From contig NZ_MVBC01000001.1 in assembly GCF_002007105.1 (NCBI RefSeq), positions 186,001-250,000 of the forward strand: DNA of 64,000 bases. Direction: 5' to 3'. The DNA comes from Hymenobacter sp. CRA2. GTDB taxonomy: Bacteria > Bacteroidota > Bacteroidia > Cytophagales > Hymenobacteraceae. The notes below the pieces were generated by a model. That model did not search any database. It saw only the letters and a list, made by a program, of their open reading frames with translations, and was not told the DNA's origin. Of the stretch, positions 51,280-60,143 are shown piece by piece; within the stretch, counting starts at the first letter, position 1, and each line of letters opens with the position of its first letter. The translations under genes were made by a program, and so were the position numbers.

Positions 51280-52704
51280 TCAGGAGACGACCGGCAATGG
51301 AATAAATTCCGCCGGACTGAGCGTGTCAACGTTGGCAGTACCGCGCACCCGCGCCAGAATGGCTTCCAGCAGCGGCCGCATGCTGTGCAGCTGCCGCGTC
51401 TTGATCATGAAATTCCACAGCGGCTCGAAGCGCTTCCAGCCGCCGGCGTAGGCCAAATGCTTGAGCTTGTGCTTCAAGTCATCGTGGGTGAGGCTGCCGG
51501 CCAGGATGTTGCGCCAGGAATAAAACTCCTCGTACGCCCAGTCGTAGCCAGCCTTCAGCTGCTCGGCCGTCAGGCGCGGCCCGGTTTTGTAGACGACTGT
51601 GCGCGTGTCGTACTCATCCCAGCGCTGGTGCAACAAGCGGCCGGCGGCTTCCATCTGCTTGTAGAGCGCCGTGCTAGGATAGGGCGTGAGAATGTGGTAG
51701 GTGGCCGTGGTGATGCCCTGCTGCACACCCCAGTCCACGGTGCGCCGGAATACGTCCGGGTCGTCATCGTCGAGCCCGAACACGAAGCTGCCGTTGATCA
51801 TAATGCCCAGATCGTGCAGCTTCCGGATGGCCAGGGCGTAGTCGCGGCCCAGGTTCTGGTGCTTGTTGCTGGCCCGTAGGTTCTCGGTGCTCAGCGTCTC
51901 GAAGCCAACGAACAAGCTGCGCAGCCCGGCCGCAGCTGCTTTTTCCAGTAAGCCGTTGTCGCGCAGGATGCTGTCGACGGTGGCGGCGCCCTGAAACAGC
52001 CGCCCCATGCCGCGCATGCCCTCGAACAGCACTCCAGCAAACCGTTGGTGCCCGAGCAGGTGGTCGTCGAGGAAATACAGATGCCGCCCGGGTAGCCGGT
52101 CGATTTCGGCCAGGGCATCGTCTACGGGCTGGGTGTAGAAGGTTTTGCCGCCCTCGAAAAAGGCATCCTTGTAGCAGAAGTCGCAGTGGTGCGGGCAGCC
52201 GCGCGTCACCACAATGGAGTTGGGCACCAAGTACAGCTCCCGCCGAATCAGGTCGCGGCGAATGGGCGGGGCGCCCACCAGCGTGCGCACCGCCGAGCTG
52301 TAGCGCGACAGGGCCCGGCCCTGCTGCCAGTCGCGCAGAAACTGCGGGAAAGTATCTTCGCCGGGTCCCAGGAAAATGCTGTGCGCGTGTGGAGCTGCTT
52401 CGTCGGGCAGGCTGGTTACGTGCAGGCCGCCGAGGCACACGTAGCTGCCCCGGGCCCGGTACATATCGGCCAGCGCGTAGGCCCGAAAGGCATTGGTGAT
52501 GTACACCTGAATGACGACCAGGTCGGGCGCGTCATCGGTCCGGAGCTCCTCCACGTGCTCATCCTGCAGCTCTACTTCCCAATCGGCGGGCACGTAGGCG
52601 GCCAGCGTGGCCAGGCCCAGCGGCGGAAACAACGAATACTTGATAGGGCGCCAATAGGGGTTCTTGGCTTCGGTCAGGGCAGGCAAAATGAACTTGGCGT
52701 GCAT
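51280..52704 (-). CDS. B12-binding-domain radical SAM protein
   Basis: The protein has 474 residues. An N-terminal cobalamin-binding-like Rossmann domain (PLGLATLAAYVPADWEVELQDEH, DLVVIQVYITNAFRAYALADMYRARG) is followed by the radical SAM core with CxxxCxxC at residues 170-177 (RGCPHHCDFCYK). A C-terminal region follows (LAGSLTHDDLKHKLKHLAY). The cobalamin-binding His motif is not obvious. Relatives are class B methylases or hopanoid-type enzymes. The substrate is unknown, as no biosynthetic neighbours are present. Confidence 0.88.
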   Translation of the reverse strand: MHAKFILPALTEAKNPYWRPIKYSLFPPLGLATLAAYVPADWEVELQDEHVEELRTDDAPDLVVIQVYITNAFRAYALADMYRARGSYVCLGGLHVTSLPDEAAPHAHSIFLGPGEDTFPQFLRDWQQGRALSRYSSAVRTLVGAPPIRRDLIRRELYLVPNSIVVTRGCPHHCDFCYKDAFFEGGKTFYTQPVDDALAEIDRLPGRHLYFLDDHLLGHQRFAGVLFEGMRGMGRLFQGAATVDSILRDNGLLEKAAAAGLRSLFVGFETLSTENLRASNKHQNLGRDYALAIRKLHDLGIMINGSFVFGLDDDDPDVFRRTVDWGVQQGITTATYHILTPYPSTALYKQMEAAGRLLHQRWDEYDTRTVVYKTGPRLTAEQLKAGYDWAYEEFYSWRNILAGSLTHDDLKHKLKHLAYAGGWKRFEPLWNFMIKTRQLHSMRPLLEAILARVRGTANVDTLSPAEFIPLPVVS

Positions 52705-52880
52705 AGCAGTAATGGGTAGATGACGCCAGCAAGGAAGTAGTTATGCTTTGAATTACAAAGTTCTTTACAAAACTACGTACAGCAAGACAGTGCCTGCGCT
52801 GCCTCACCTCTGCCCCATCAACGCCACGCCGGAATGTGGCGCCGAACGCATTACTTACCGCGTCAATCTTCCCGTTATCC

Positions 52881-53876
52881 ATGTCGCCCGAGTCCATCCT
52901 TGCCGAACTGCAGACCCGGCAGCTACTGCCACCCGCGCAGGCCGAGCTCATCCGCACCGACGAAGCCCGCCGCCCCTTTTCCCTGCACCGGGAGTTGCGG
53001 CTGCTCTTGTACCTGGGCATCGTGCTGCTCAGCGGCGGGCTGGGCGTGCTTATCTACCAGCACATCGATGACATTGGGCACGGTGTGATAGTGGCCGCCA
53101 TTACCGGGCTTATGCTGGCCTGTTTCGCCTATGCAGCCCGGCGCCTACAGCCCTTTACCTGGGGCGAGGCTCCGCGCGCCGGCTTTCTGCCCGACTATGC
53201 TCTGCTACTGGGCTGCCTGCTATTTGTCACCCTCGAAACCTACCTGCAGGTACAATACGGCCTGTTCGGCAGCCGCTACGGGCTGGCCACGGTGCTGCCG
53301 GCAGTGGTATTTTTCGCCCTGGCTTACCGGTTCGACCACCGGGGCGTGCTGGCCATGGGCATCACTGCGTTGGCGACTTGGATCGGCGTCACCATTCAGC
53401 CCCTGTCAGCCTTCGTCACCAATGACTTCTGGCATTCCCGCCTGAGCACGGCCGCCATCGTGCTGGGGCTCGGGCTGATGCTGGCCGGGCTGCTGGCGGA
53501 GCGCTACGGCCGCAAGGCGCACTTTGCCTTCACCTACCTCTCCCTGGGCAGCAATCTGTTACTGCTGGCCGCTACCGCTTCCCTGCTCGACTTCACGCCC
53601 GGCTACGGTAGCTTTCCGCCGGTGGTGCTGGTGCCGCTGATTCTGCTGGTATGCGCGGCGCTGGTGTGGTACGCCCGCCGCAGCCATTCCTATCTGTTGC
53701 TGCTGATGGGCATCGGCTACGCCTACGTGGCCGTGACTTATGTGCTGGTCCGCCTTATTGCGGCCACCGAGTCCGGGGAAGCCGGCTTTACCTTGCTGCT
53801 GTTCTATGTGCCGCTGTCGGCCGCGGGCGTGGTGCTGCTGTTCGTAAACATCAAGAAAATCCTGCGCCTGAAATGA
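52881..53876 (+). CDS. DUF2157-type membrane protein
   Basis: The ATG at 52881 gives 331 residues. A short soluble N-terminus (ILAELQTRQLLPPAQAELI) is followed by about nine hydrophobic helices: LLLYLGIVLLSGGLGVLIYQ, IVAAITGLMLACFAYAARRL, DYALLLGCLLFVTLETYLQV and others. This arrangement is that of DUF2157-like proteins. Its stop overlaps the start of the next gene by 4 bp (ATGA). The role is unknown. Confidence 0.75.
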   Translation: MSPESILAELQTRQLLPPAQAELIRTDEARRPFSLHRELRLLLYLGIVLLSGGLGVLIYQHIDDIGHGVIVAAITGLMLACFAYAARRLQPFTWGEAPRAGFLPDYALLLGCLLFVTLETYLQVQYGLFGSRYGLATVLPAVVFFALAYRFDHRGVLAMGITALATWIGVTIQPLSAFVTNDFWHSRLSTAAIVLGLGLMLAGLLAERYGRKAHFAFTYLSLGSNLLLLAATASLLDFTPGYGSFPPVVLVPLILLVCAALVWYARRSHSYLLLLMGIGYAYVAVTYVLVRLIAATESGEAGFTLLLFYVPLSAAGVVLLFVNIKKILRLK

Positions 53877-55078
53877 GCCTGTACGCCTACGACCCTATCT
53901 GGCCGCGTCACGAAGCAATCCAGGAGCAGGCCACGCGCTGGCACAAGCGCGGCTTGCTCTCGGCGGAGCAGCTCACAGCCGTGCAGGCCGCTTTTCCGCT
54001 CACCTTCTACCGCCCGCACCTGTTCCTGCGCATCGGGCTGTTCCTCTTCACCACGCTGGGTGCGCTGGCCGGCGTCGGTTTCGTGGGCATGATGTGTCAG
54101 TTCCACTTTCTCGGCATGCTCCTGCTCAGCCTGGCTATCGGCGCGGTGGTGCTGGAATTGGTAGTGCGGGGCAAGCATCTCTACCACTCCGGTGCCGACA
54201 ATGCTCTGCTATACCTGGAGCTGGCAGGACTCGTGACACTGATATTTTACCTCGTCTACCGCCAGCTAAACCAATACGGCTACGAGGACGTCCAGGACCC
54301 GGTGCCCGGCACTGTCCTCCTCTCCGTGGCGCTACTGTTCACCCTGGTGGTACTGTTGCTGGCTACCCTGCGCTACGCCGACCGTCTCGTAGCCATTGCC
54401 ACCTACCTAAACGCGCTCCTGCTTCTGGGCAACCTGCTGCTGATGTTGCCTCACGGCACGCTGCTGCTGCCTTTTGCCTTGGGCGCCGCGTCGGCGGGTG
54501 CTTACGTTTGGTTTACGCGGCAGCTCCGGCAGCCTGAGCGGCAGTATTACCACCGCTGCCTGAGGCTGCTGCGCGGCGTCGCGCTGGGTACGGCCTACCT
54601 GTCCGTCAACTATTGGGCGGTGCGGGAAGGCAACGCCGCGCTGCTACCCGGCTATGTGTACCAGTCGCCGCAGATTCCGCTGGCGCCGCTGTTCTACTTG
54701 TTCACGGCCGGTATTCCGTTGGTCTACCTGCTTCAGGGCCTGCGCCGCCCCGACCGTACCTGGCTGTGGCTCGGCCTGCTGACGGCGGCCTTTTCCGTCT
54801 TCACCCTGCGTTATTACCGCAGCGTATTGCCGGCCCCCTGGGCGGCCACGCTGGCCGGCGCCCTGCTCACGGGCGTAGCCGTGTGGGCCACACGCTACCT
54901 ACGCCGGCCCCACCACGGCCTAACCGCCGCTGCTGATGAAGCCGAAGACCCACAGCTCAACCTGGAGTCGCTGATAGTAGCCCAGACGGCCCACAGTGCC
55001 CCCACTGCCACTGAGGCGGCTGGAGTGCAGTTCGGTGGCGGCCACTCCGGCGGAGGCGGCGCTACGGGCGCGTACTAA
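53873..55078 (+). CDS. Hypothetical polytopic membrane protein, partner of the DUF2157-type gene
   Basis: I set the start at the ATG at 53873, which overlaps the previous stop (ATGA). The product has 401 residues. A soluble start (PIWPRHEAIQEQATRWHKRGLLSAEQ) precedes about ten helices, such as LFLFTTLGALAGVGFVGMM and LLSLAIGAVVLELVV, with an extended Gly/Ala-rich C-terminus (GGGHSGGGGATGAY). The N-terminus resembles the start of the upstream protein, so the two may be distant paralogues working together. A terminator follows. Confidence 0.75.
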   Translation: MSLYAYDPIWPRHEAIQEQATRWHKRGLLSAEQLTAVQAAFPLTFYRPHLFLRIGLFLFTTLGALAGVGFVGMMCQFHFLGMLLLSLAIGAVVLELVVRGKHLYHSGADNALLYLELAGLVTLIFYLVYRQLNQYGYEDVQDPVPGTVLLSVALLFTLVVLLLATLRYADRLVAIATYLNALLLLGNLLLMLPHGTLLLPFALGAASAGAYVWFTRQLRQPERQYYHRCLRLLRGVALGTAYLSVNYWAVREGNAALLPGYVYQSPQIPLAPLFYLFTAGIPLVYLLQGLRRPDRTWLWLGLLTAAFSVFTLRYYRSVLPAPWAATLAGALLTGVAVWATRYLRRPHHGLTAAADEAEDPQLNLESLIVAQTAHSAPTATEAAGVQFGGGHSGGGGATGAY

Positions 55079-55143
55079 GTCCCGTTACTGCTGCCGGCCC
55101 TTTGAGCGGCAAGCAGCCTGCCGCTTGGCCCAGTCCTAAAAAC

Positions 55144-55179
55144 AAATGGCCCGCCGCGTCATTGCTCGGCGGGCCATTT
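55144..55179. terminator. Bidirectional terminator
   Basis: AAATGGCCCGCCG (55144-55156) and CGGCGGGCCATTT (55167-55179) form a perfect 13-bp stem between converging genes. Confidence 0.85.
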
Positions 55180-55205
55180 GGCTGCATTAGTCTTTATACT
55201 GCCAG

Positions 55206-56369
55206 CTAGGCCGGCACCTTGCGGTACATTTTGGCGAGCTGCGCTACAGCATAGTCGACTTCTTCAGCAGTGTTGTACTTGCTCATCGAGAAGCGAATAG
55301 CGCCGCGAGCCGGGTCGCAGCCCAGTGCCGTCAGCACGTGCGAGCCGATGTTGGAGCCGCTAGTACATGCCGAGCCACCCGAAGCCGACACGTGGTTGAT
55401 GTCAAGATTGAAGAGCAGCATCTCGTTCATATCCGAGGGCGGCAGGCTCACGTTCAGCACCGTGTACAGGCTCTGGTCGGCCTCAGCCGACAGCCCGTTG
55501 AACTGCACGTCCTCTATTTCAGTCCGCAGCCGCTCAATGAACCGGTCCTTCAGCCCCTGAATGTGCTGCCGGTGCGCGTCCATGTCACGGTAGGCAATTT
55601 CCAGCGCTTTGGCCAGCCCGATGATGCCGTACACGTTTTCGGTGCCGGCGCGCACGTTGCGCTCCTGCGAGCCGCCGTAGATGAGCGGCTGCACCTGCAC
55701 CGCCGAGTTGGTGTAGAGGAAGCCCACGCCCTTAGGTCCGTGAAACTTGTGCGCCGAGCCCACCAGGAAATGGTTTTGCAATTGCTGTACGTTGTGGCGG
55801 TAGTGGCCCATCGTCTGCACCGTATCGGTGTGGAAAATGGCCCCGTGCGTCCGGCACAGCTGCCCAATGGCTTCGATGTCGTTCAGGTTACCGATTTCGT
55901 TGTTGCCGTGCATCAGGCTCACGAAGGAGCGCGTGTGCGAGCCCAGCAGCTCATCGAGGTGCTCCAGGTCCAGCTTGCCCTGCTCGTCGAAGCGCACGTA
56001 GCTCAGCTCTATCTCGCCCGACTTCTCCAGCGCCTCCAGCGTGTGCAGCACCGCGTGGTGCTCCAGCTTCGAGGTCACGGCGTGCTTCAGCCCCAGCGTC
56101 CGGATCGAGCCGAACGCGGCGTAGTTGTCGGCTTCGGTGCCCCCCGAGGTAAAGCTGATTTCGGCCGGTGCGGCCCCAATCAGGTGGGCAATGGTCTTGC
56201 GGGCATTTTCGATGGCGGCGCGCACCTTACGGCCGTGGCCGTGGATGGAGCTGGGGTTGCCGAAAAACTCCCGCATAAAGGGCAGCATGGCATCCAGCAC
56301 TTCCGGGTCCAGGGGAGTGGTAGCGGCGTTATCGAAGTAAACCGAAGGCGTAGTGGAGTTCGGCATCAT
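55206..56369 (-). CDS. Cysteine desulfurase (IscS/NifS-like)
   Basis: From the first ATG of the pair at 56369 the protein has 387 residues. YFDNAATTPLDPEVLDAM, FGNPSSIHGHGRKVR and TSGGTEADNYAAFG are class V PLP signatures. The PLP Lys is in GSAHKFHGPKG; the catalytic Cys lies in SGGSACTSGSN on a short IscS-like loop. It releases sulfur from cysteine for iron-sulfur and tRNA thiolation. No iscU or sufE neighbour is present. TATTTTTG at 56400-56393 on the minus strand is a possible -7 box. Confidence 0.94.
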   Translation of the reverse strand: MMPNSTTPSVYFDNAATTPLDPEVLDAMLPFMREFFGNPSSIHGHGRKVRAAIENARKTIAHLIGAAPAEISFTSGGTEADNYAAFGSIRTLGLKHAVTSKLEHHAVLHTLEALEKSGEIELSYVRFDEQGKLDLEHLDELLGSHTRSFVSLMHGNNEIGNLNDIEAIGQLCRTHGAIFHTDTVQTMGHYRHNVQQLQNHFLVGSAHKFHGPKGVGFLYTNSAVQVQPLIYGGSQERNVRAGTENVYGIIGLAKALEIAYRDMDAHRQHIQGLKDRFIERLRTEIEDVQFNGLSAEADQSLYTVLNVSLPPSDMNEMLLFNLDINHVSASGGSACTSGSNIGSHVLTALGCDPARGAIRFSMSKYNTAEEVDYAVAQLAKMYRKVPA

Positions 56370-56485
56370 GCGCAACACGTTGGGGTGGGCTGCAAAAATA
56401 ACGGATTCACCCTATCCAACCCCGGCCGCATCCATTTGTGCTTCCAGCGACGGTTGTCATACCTCTAAGTAACCAGTCTTATTGC

Positions 56486-56527
56486 TACAAAAACAACAAT
56501 AGCCCGACTATTAAGCCGGGCTATTGT
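56486..56527 (-). terminator. Terminator of glmM
   Basis: ACAATAGCCCG (56496-56506) and CGGGCTATTGT (56517-56527) form an 11-bp stem; the minus strand continues with a T-rich run (TGTTTTTG). Confidence 0.78.
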
Positions 56528-56590
56528 ATAAAATTCCGCAACGGTTCACGTAATCTGCGCAATCCGATAAAGCGCAGCTTAACTCAGCCG

Positions 56591-57985
56591 TTAGCTCTTG
56601 GCCGAAATGATTTCCTTGATGTCGCCGATGATTTTCTGCGCCAAGTGGTCAGCCGTAGCATTCGAGTCCGATTCAGCATAGATGCGGATAATGGGCTCGG
56701 TGTTCGACTTGCGCAGGTGCACCCACTCCTTGTCGAACTCAATCTTTACCCCGTCGATGGTATTCACTGGTTGCTTGGCGTAGCGCTTTTCCATCTGCGC
56801 CAGCACCAGGTCGGTATCGATGTCGGGCGTCAGCTCGATCTTGTTCTTGGAGATGTAGTAGTTCGGGTACGAAGCACGCAGCTGGGTCATCGTCTTACCC
56901 GACTTTGCGAGGTGCGTCAGGAACAGCGCAATACCAGCCAGCGCGTCGCGGCCGTAGTGCAGCTCGGGGTAGATGATGCCGCCGTTGCCCTCCCCGCCGA
57001 TAACGGTGTTGGTTTGCTTCATCATGGTTACCACGTTCACCTCGCCCACCGCGGCGGCGGCGTAGCTTCCGCCGTGCTTTTCGGTCACGTCGCGCAGGGC
57101 GCGGGTGCTGCTCAGGTTGCTCACGGTGTTGCCGCCGCCCAGCTGCCCAAGTACGTAGTCGGCCACGGCCACCAGCGTGTATTCCTCACCGAACATGGTG
57201 CCGTCCTCGTTGATCAGGGCCAGGCGGTCCACATCCGGGTCCACCACGATGCCGAGGTCAAACGAGCCCTTTTCGAGCACCTTGGCAATGTCGCGCAGGT
57301 TCTCCGGCAGCGGCTCGGGGTTATGGGCGAAGTCGCCCGTGGGCTCGCAGAATAGCTTTTCCACTTTCTCCACGCCCAGGGCCTCCAGCAGCATTGGCAC
57401 GGCAATGCCGCCCGAGGAATTGACGGCGTCTACCACCACCCGGAAGTTTTTGGCCTTGATGGATGCCGCATCCACCAGCGGCAGCGCCAGAATAGCGTCG
57501 ATGTGCTTCTGCAGCGCTTCATCGTCGCTGCTCACCTTACCCAAAGCAGTTACCTGCGCGAAATCGAAGGCTTCCTGCTCGGCCAGTTCCAGCACCAGCT
57601 TGCCGTCGGCATCGGAGATGAACTCGCCTTTGTCGTTGAGCAGCTTCAGCGCGTTCCACTGCTTGGGGTTGTGCGAAGCCGTGAGAATGATGCCGCCGCC
57701 AGCTTGGCGGGCCGGCACGGCCATTTCCACGGTGGGCGTGGTCGACAGGCCGAGGTCGATGACGTCGATACCGAGCCCCTGCAGGGTGCCGATAACCAGC
57801 TTGTTAACCATGTCGCCGGAAATGCGCGCGTCGCGCCCGACCACGATGGTGCGGTTTTGCGTTTGGGCCAGCACCCAGGTGCCAAAGGCAGCCGTGAACT
57901 TTACCACATCGATGGGGGTGAGAGCATCTCCCGCCGCGCCACCAATGGTACCCCGAATGCCCGAAATGGATTTGATCAGTGCCAC
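56591..57985 (-). CDS. glmM: Phosphoglucosamine mutase
   Basis: I chose the GTG at 57985, giving (V/M)ALIKSISGIRGTIGG and 464 residues, the usual Bacteroidota form. A start at 58012 would overlap the -7 box. The active-site Ser is in TASHNPKQWNALK, the metal loop is DPDVDRLA, and GGEGNGGIIYPELHYGRDAL is the sugar-binding loop. The phosphate-binding loop is RKSNTEPIIRIYAES. It converts glucosamine-6-phosphate to glucosamine-1-phosphate for UDP-GlcNAc; a general phosphomannomutase activity cannot be excluded. It is divergent from mazG. Confidence 0.93.
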   Translation of the reverse strand: MALIKSISGIRGTIGGAAGDALTPIDVVKFTAAFGTWVLAQTQNRTIVVGRDARISGDMVNKLVIGTLQGLGIDVIDLGLSTTPTVEMAVPARQAGGGIILTASHNPKQWNALKLLNDKGEFISDADGKLVLELAEQEAFDFAQVTALGKVSSDDEALQKHIDAILALPLVDAASIKAKNFRVVVDAVNSSGGIAVPMLLEALGVEKVEKLFCEPTGDFAHNPEPLPENLRDIAKVLEKGSFDLGIVVDPDVDRLALINEDGTMFGEEYTLVAVADYVLGQLGGGNTVSNLSSTRALRDVTEKHGGSYAAAAVGEVNVVTMMKQTNTVIGGEGNGGIIYPELHYGRDALAGIALFLTHLAKSGKTMTQLRASYPNYYISKNKIELTPDIDTDLVLAQMEKRYAKQPVNTIDGVKIEFDKEWVHLRKSNTEPIIRIYAESDSNATADHLAQKIIGDIKEIISAKS

Positions 57986-58009
57986 AAGCAATGTTGATTT
58001 TTCAGGCGG

Positions 58010-58017
58010 CAAAAGTA
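58010..58017 (-). promoter_or_regulatory. -7 box of glmM
   Basis: The minus strand reads TACTTTTG (TAnnTTTG), 25 bp upstream of the GTG start, which supports that start over one at 58012. Confidence 0.5.
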
Positions 58018-58080
58018 ACGAATACCCACGGGCCAGCCTACTTGGTGGGTACTCACTCCACCGGTTTTTAACTTGTGCCG

Positions 58081-58088
58081 TATATTTG
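58081..58088 (+). promoter_or_regulatory. -7 box of mazG, predicting a leaderless or near-leaderless mRNA
   Basis: TATATTTG matches TAnnTTTG exactly and ends only 5 bp before the ATG at 58094, so transcription would start at or next to the start codon. Confidence 0.5.
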
Positions 58089-58093
58089 AATCA

Positions 58094-58927
58094 ATGCAGT
58101 ACAACACCCCCGCCCGCCGGCCCGAGCAGCTTGCCGCTTTCAGCCGCTTACTCGATGTGCTCGACCGGCTCCGGGCCGAATGCCCCTGGGACCGGAAGCA
58201 GACCATGCAGAGTCTGCGGCACCTGACCATCGAAGAAACCTACGAGCTGGCCGATGCCATCCTGCGCGACGACCTGTCCGATGTGCAGAAGGAACTGGGC
58301 GACGTGATGTTGCACCTCACGTTTTACGCCAAAATTGCCAGCGAACAGGGCCGCTTCGACATTGCCGACGTGCTCAACGCCCAATGCGACAAACTCATTC
58401 ACCGCCACCCCCATATTTATGGCGACGTGCAGGTGGAAAACGAGGACGACGTCAAGCGCAATTGGGAACAGCTGAAACTCAAAGAGAAGGGCAACGAATC
58501 CGTACTCGGCGGCGTACCAGTTTCGCTGCCGGCGCTGGTAAAGGCCATGCGCATTCAGGAAAAAGCGCGGGGCGCCGGCTTCGATTGGGAAGAAAAAGCA
58601 CAAGTTTGGGCGAAAGTGCAGGAAGAATTAGCCGAATTCGGCGCTGAGTTTCGCGACGGCGACGTCGTCGACCAAGCTCGTGCCGCCGCTGAATTTGGCG
58701 ACCTGCTGTTTTCGCTCGTCAACTTTGCCCGCTTCGCCGGCATCAATCCCGAAGAAGCCCTGGAGCACACCAACCGCAAGTTCATTCACCGTTTTCGCTA
58801 CCTCGAAACCGAAGTTTCCCGCACCGGCCGGCGCCTAACCGACCTCTCGCTGGCCGAGATGGACCAATACTGGAATGCGGCCAAACAGCTGCCGAACGAC
58901 ACTTCCAAAGCAGAATCTACGAAATAG
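58094..58927 (+). CDS. mazG: Nucleoside triphosphate pyrophosphohydrolase MazG
   Basis: The ATG at 58094 gives 277 residues, as in E. coli MazG. The first MazG domain has ECPWDRKQTMQSLRHLTIEETYELADAI and DVQKELGDVMLHLTFYAKIA (EExxE and ELGDxxL metal motifs). The second has VQEELAEFGAEF and EFGDLLFSLVNFARFAGINPEEAL. It hydrolyses NTPs to NMP and pyrophosphate and cleans non-canonical nucleotides. It should not be confused with the antitoxin-operon role; no mazEF is present here. Confidence 0.95.
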   Translation: MQYNTPARRPEQLAAFSRLLDVLDRLRAECPWDRKQTMQSLRHLTIEETYELADAILRDDLSDVQKELGDVMLHLTFYAKIASEQGRFDIADVLNAQCDKLIHRHPHIYGDVQVENEDDVKRNWEQLKLKEKGNESVLGGVPVSLPALVKAMRIQEKARGAGFDWEEKAQVWAKVQEELAEFGAEFRDGDVVDQARAAAEFGDLLFSLVNFARFAGINPEEALEHTNRKFIHRFRYLETEVSRTGRRLTDLSLAEMDQYWNAAKQLPNDTSKAESTK

Positions 58928-58976
58928 CCTTTTTTCGGGTCTAATACCGTTTTAAACGGTTTAAACAGGTTTTTAA

Positions 58977-59008
58977 TTTGGCGGCGCCAAGCGTTTTGTT
59001 TAGGTTTG
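58977..59008 (+). promoter_or_regulatory. Promoter of the exbB operon
   Basis: TTTG (58977-58980) and TAGGTTTG (59001-59008) are 20 bp apart, an exact Bacteroidota -33/-7 pair. A 15-bp palindrome ACCGTTTTAAACGGT (58946-58960) lies just upstream and could be an operator. Confidence 0.72.
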
Positions 59009-59030
59009 CCAAGGATAGACCTACTACGGA

Positions 59031-59114
59031 AGACGGCCCCGCACACGAGCAGACCCACGGTTTTGGCTTCTTTTCCCAGAGCCAGTTGTGAGGGTGAGCG
59101 GGGCTCCGCCGTCT
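59031..59114 (+). ncRNA. Structured 5' leader of exbB
   Basis: AGACGGCCCCGC at 59031-59042 can pair with GCGGGG...GCCGTCT in 59098-59114, enclosing a smaller GGCT/AGCC stem. It lies inside the roughly 180-base untranslated leader. It matches no riboswitch class I know. Confidence 0.4.
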
Positions 59115-59196
59115 TAGGCCTAGAGTTGTTTGCGCAACTCGCTCAACCACAGTCAACCTTTTTCACCAACCAACCCTTTTCTTAATCTCCGGAACA

Positions 59197-60087
59197 ATGG
59201 AACAAAAGAATGCCACGAACAAGCCGGCTACGGCTCCCCGGCCTGCCGCTCCTGCAGCGCCGAAGACTGGCGAAGCCAAAGGCGGTTCGGCATTAGCCGC
59301 TATCGTTATTCCGCTGGCCCTCGTCATCAGCTACCTCGTGTGGAAATTCGTCATGGGCGACAACAGCCACTTCCAAGGCGGCAACAACCACAACAACCCC
59401 CTGCCCGGTGATTACCTCGGCATTGTGTACAAAGGTGGTGTTATCGTACCGATCCTGATGTCCATGTTCCTGATCGTGGTGACGTTCTCGATTGAGCGCT
59501 TCCTCACCATCAGCCGCGCCAAAGGCTCGAAGAGCATTGAGTCGTTCGTACGCACCGTGCGTCAGAAGCTGAATGTGAACGACATCACCGGTGCCATTGC
59601 TACCTGCGACCAGCAGAAGGGCTCGGTGGCCAACGTGGTGAAGGCTGGCCTGCTGAAGTACCAGGAAATGGCCCGCGAGCGGGGCATCGACAAAGACCAG
59701 AAGATCTTGGCTATCCAGAAAGAAATCGAGGAATCGACCGCTCTGGAACTGCCCATGCTGGAAAAGAACCTGGTTATCATCTCGACCCTGGCTTCGGTTG
59801 CTACCCTGGTAGGTCTGCTCGGTACCGTATTCGGTATGATCAACGCCTTCGCCGCTCTGGCTAACGCCGGTGCTCCGGATGCAGTAGGTCTCGCTAACGG
59901 TATCTCGGAAGCACTGATCAACACGGCTCTCGGTATCTTGACGTCGGCTATTGCCATCATCATGTACAACTTCTTCACGAGCCGCATCGACGAACTGACC
60001 TACAGCATTGACGAAGCCGGTTTCTCGATCATTCAGACCTTCGCCTCGCAGCACGGTGAAGAGCGCGTACAAAACACGGTAGCGTAA
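59197..60087 (+). CDS. exbB: MotA/TolQ/ExbB family proton channel protein
   Basis: The protein has 296 residues. An N-terminal Ala/Pro/Lys-rich tail precedes helix 1 (LAAIVIPLALVISYLVWKFV). Helix 2 (GVIVPILMSMFLIVVTFSIERFL) follows a short periplasmic part. The signature TolQ/ExbB stretch is LVIISTLASVATLVGLLGTVFGMINAFAAL and ISEALINTALGILTSAIAIIMYNFF. With ExbD it forms the inner-membrane motor that energises TonB. It is the first gene of an exbB-exbD-exbD-tonB operon. Confidence 0.94.
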   Translation: MEQKNATNKPATAPRPAAPAAPKTGEAKGGSALAAIVIPLALVISYLVWKFVMGDNSHFQGGNNHNNPLPGDYLGIVYKGGVIVPILMSMFLIVVTFSIERFLTISRAKGSKSIESFVRTVRQKLNVNDITGAIATCDQQKGSVANVVKAGLLKYQEMARERGIDKDQKILAIQKEIEESTALELPMLEKNLVIISTLASVATLVGLLGTVFGMINAFAALANAGAPDAVGLANGISEALINTALGILTSAIAIIMYNFFTSRIDELTYSIDEAGFSIIQTFASQHGEERVQNTVA

Positions 60088-60143
60088 ACTAAACGCGCCA
60101 CCTTGTACGTTACTGAATCAACGAACCCTTTGACTAGCCAGAA

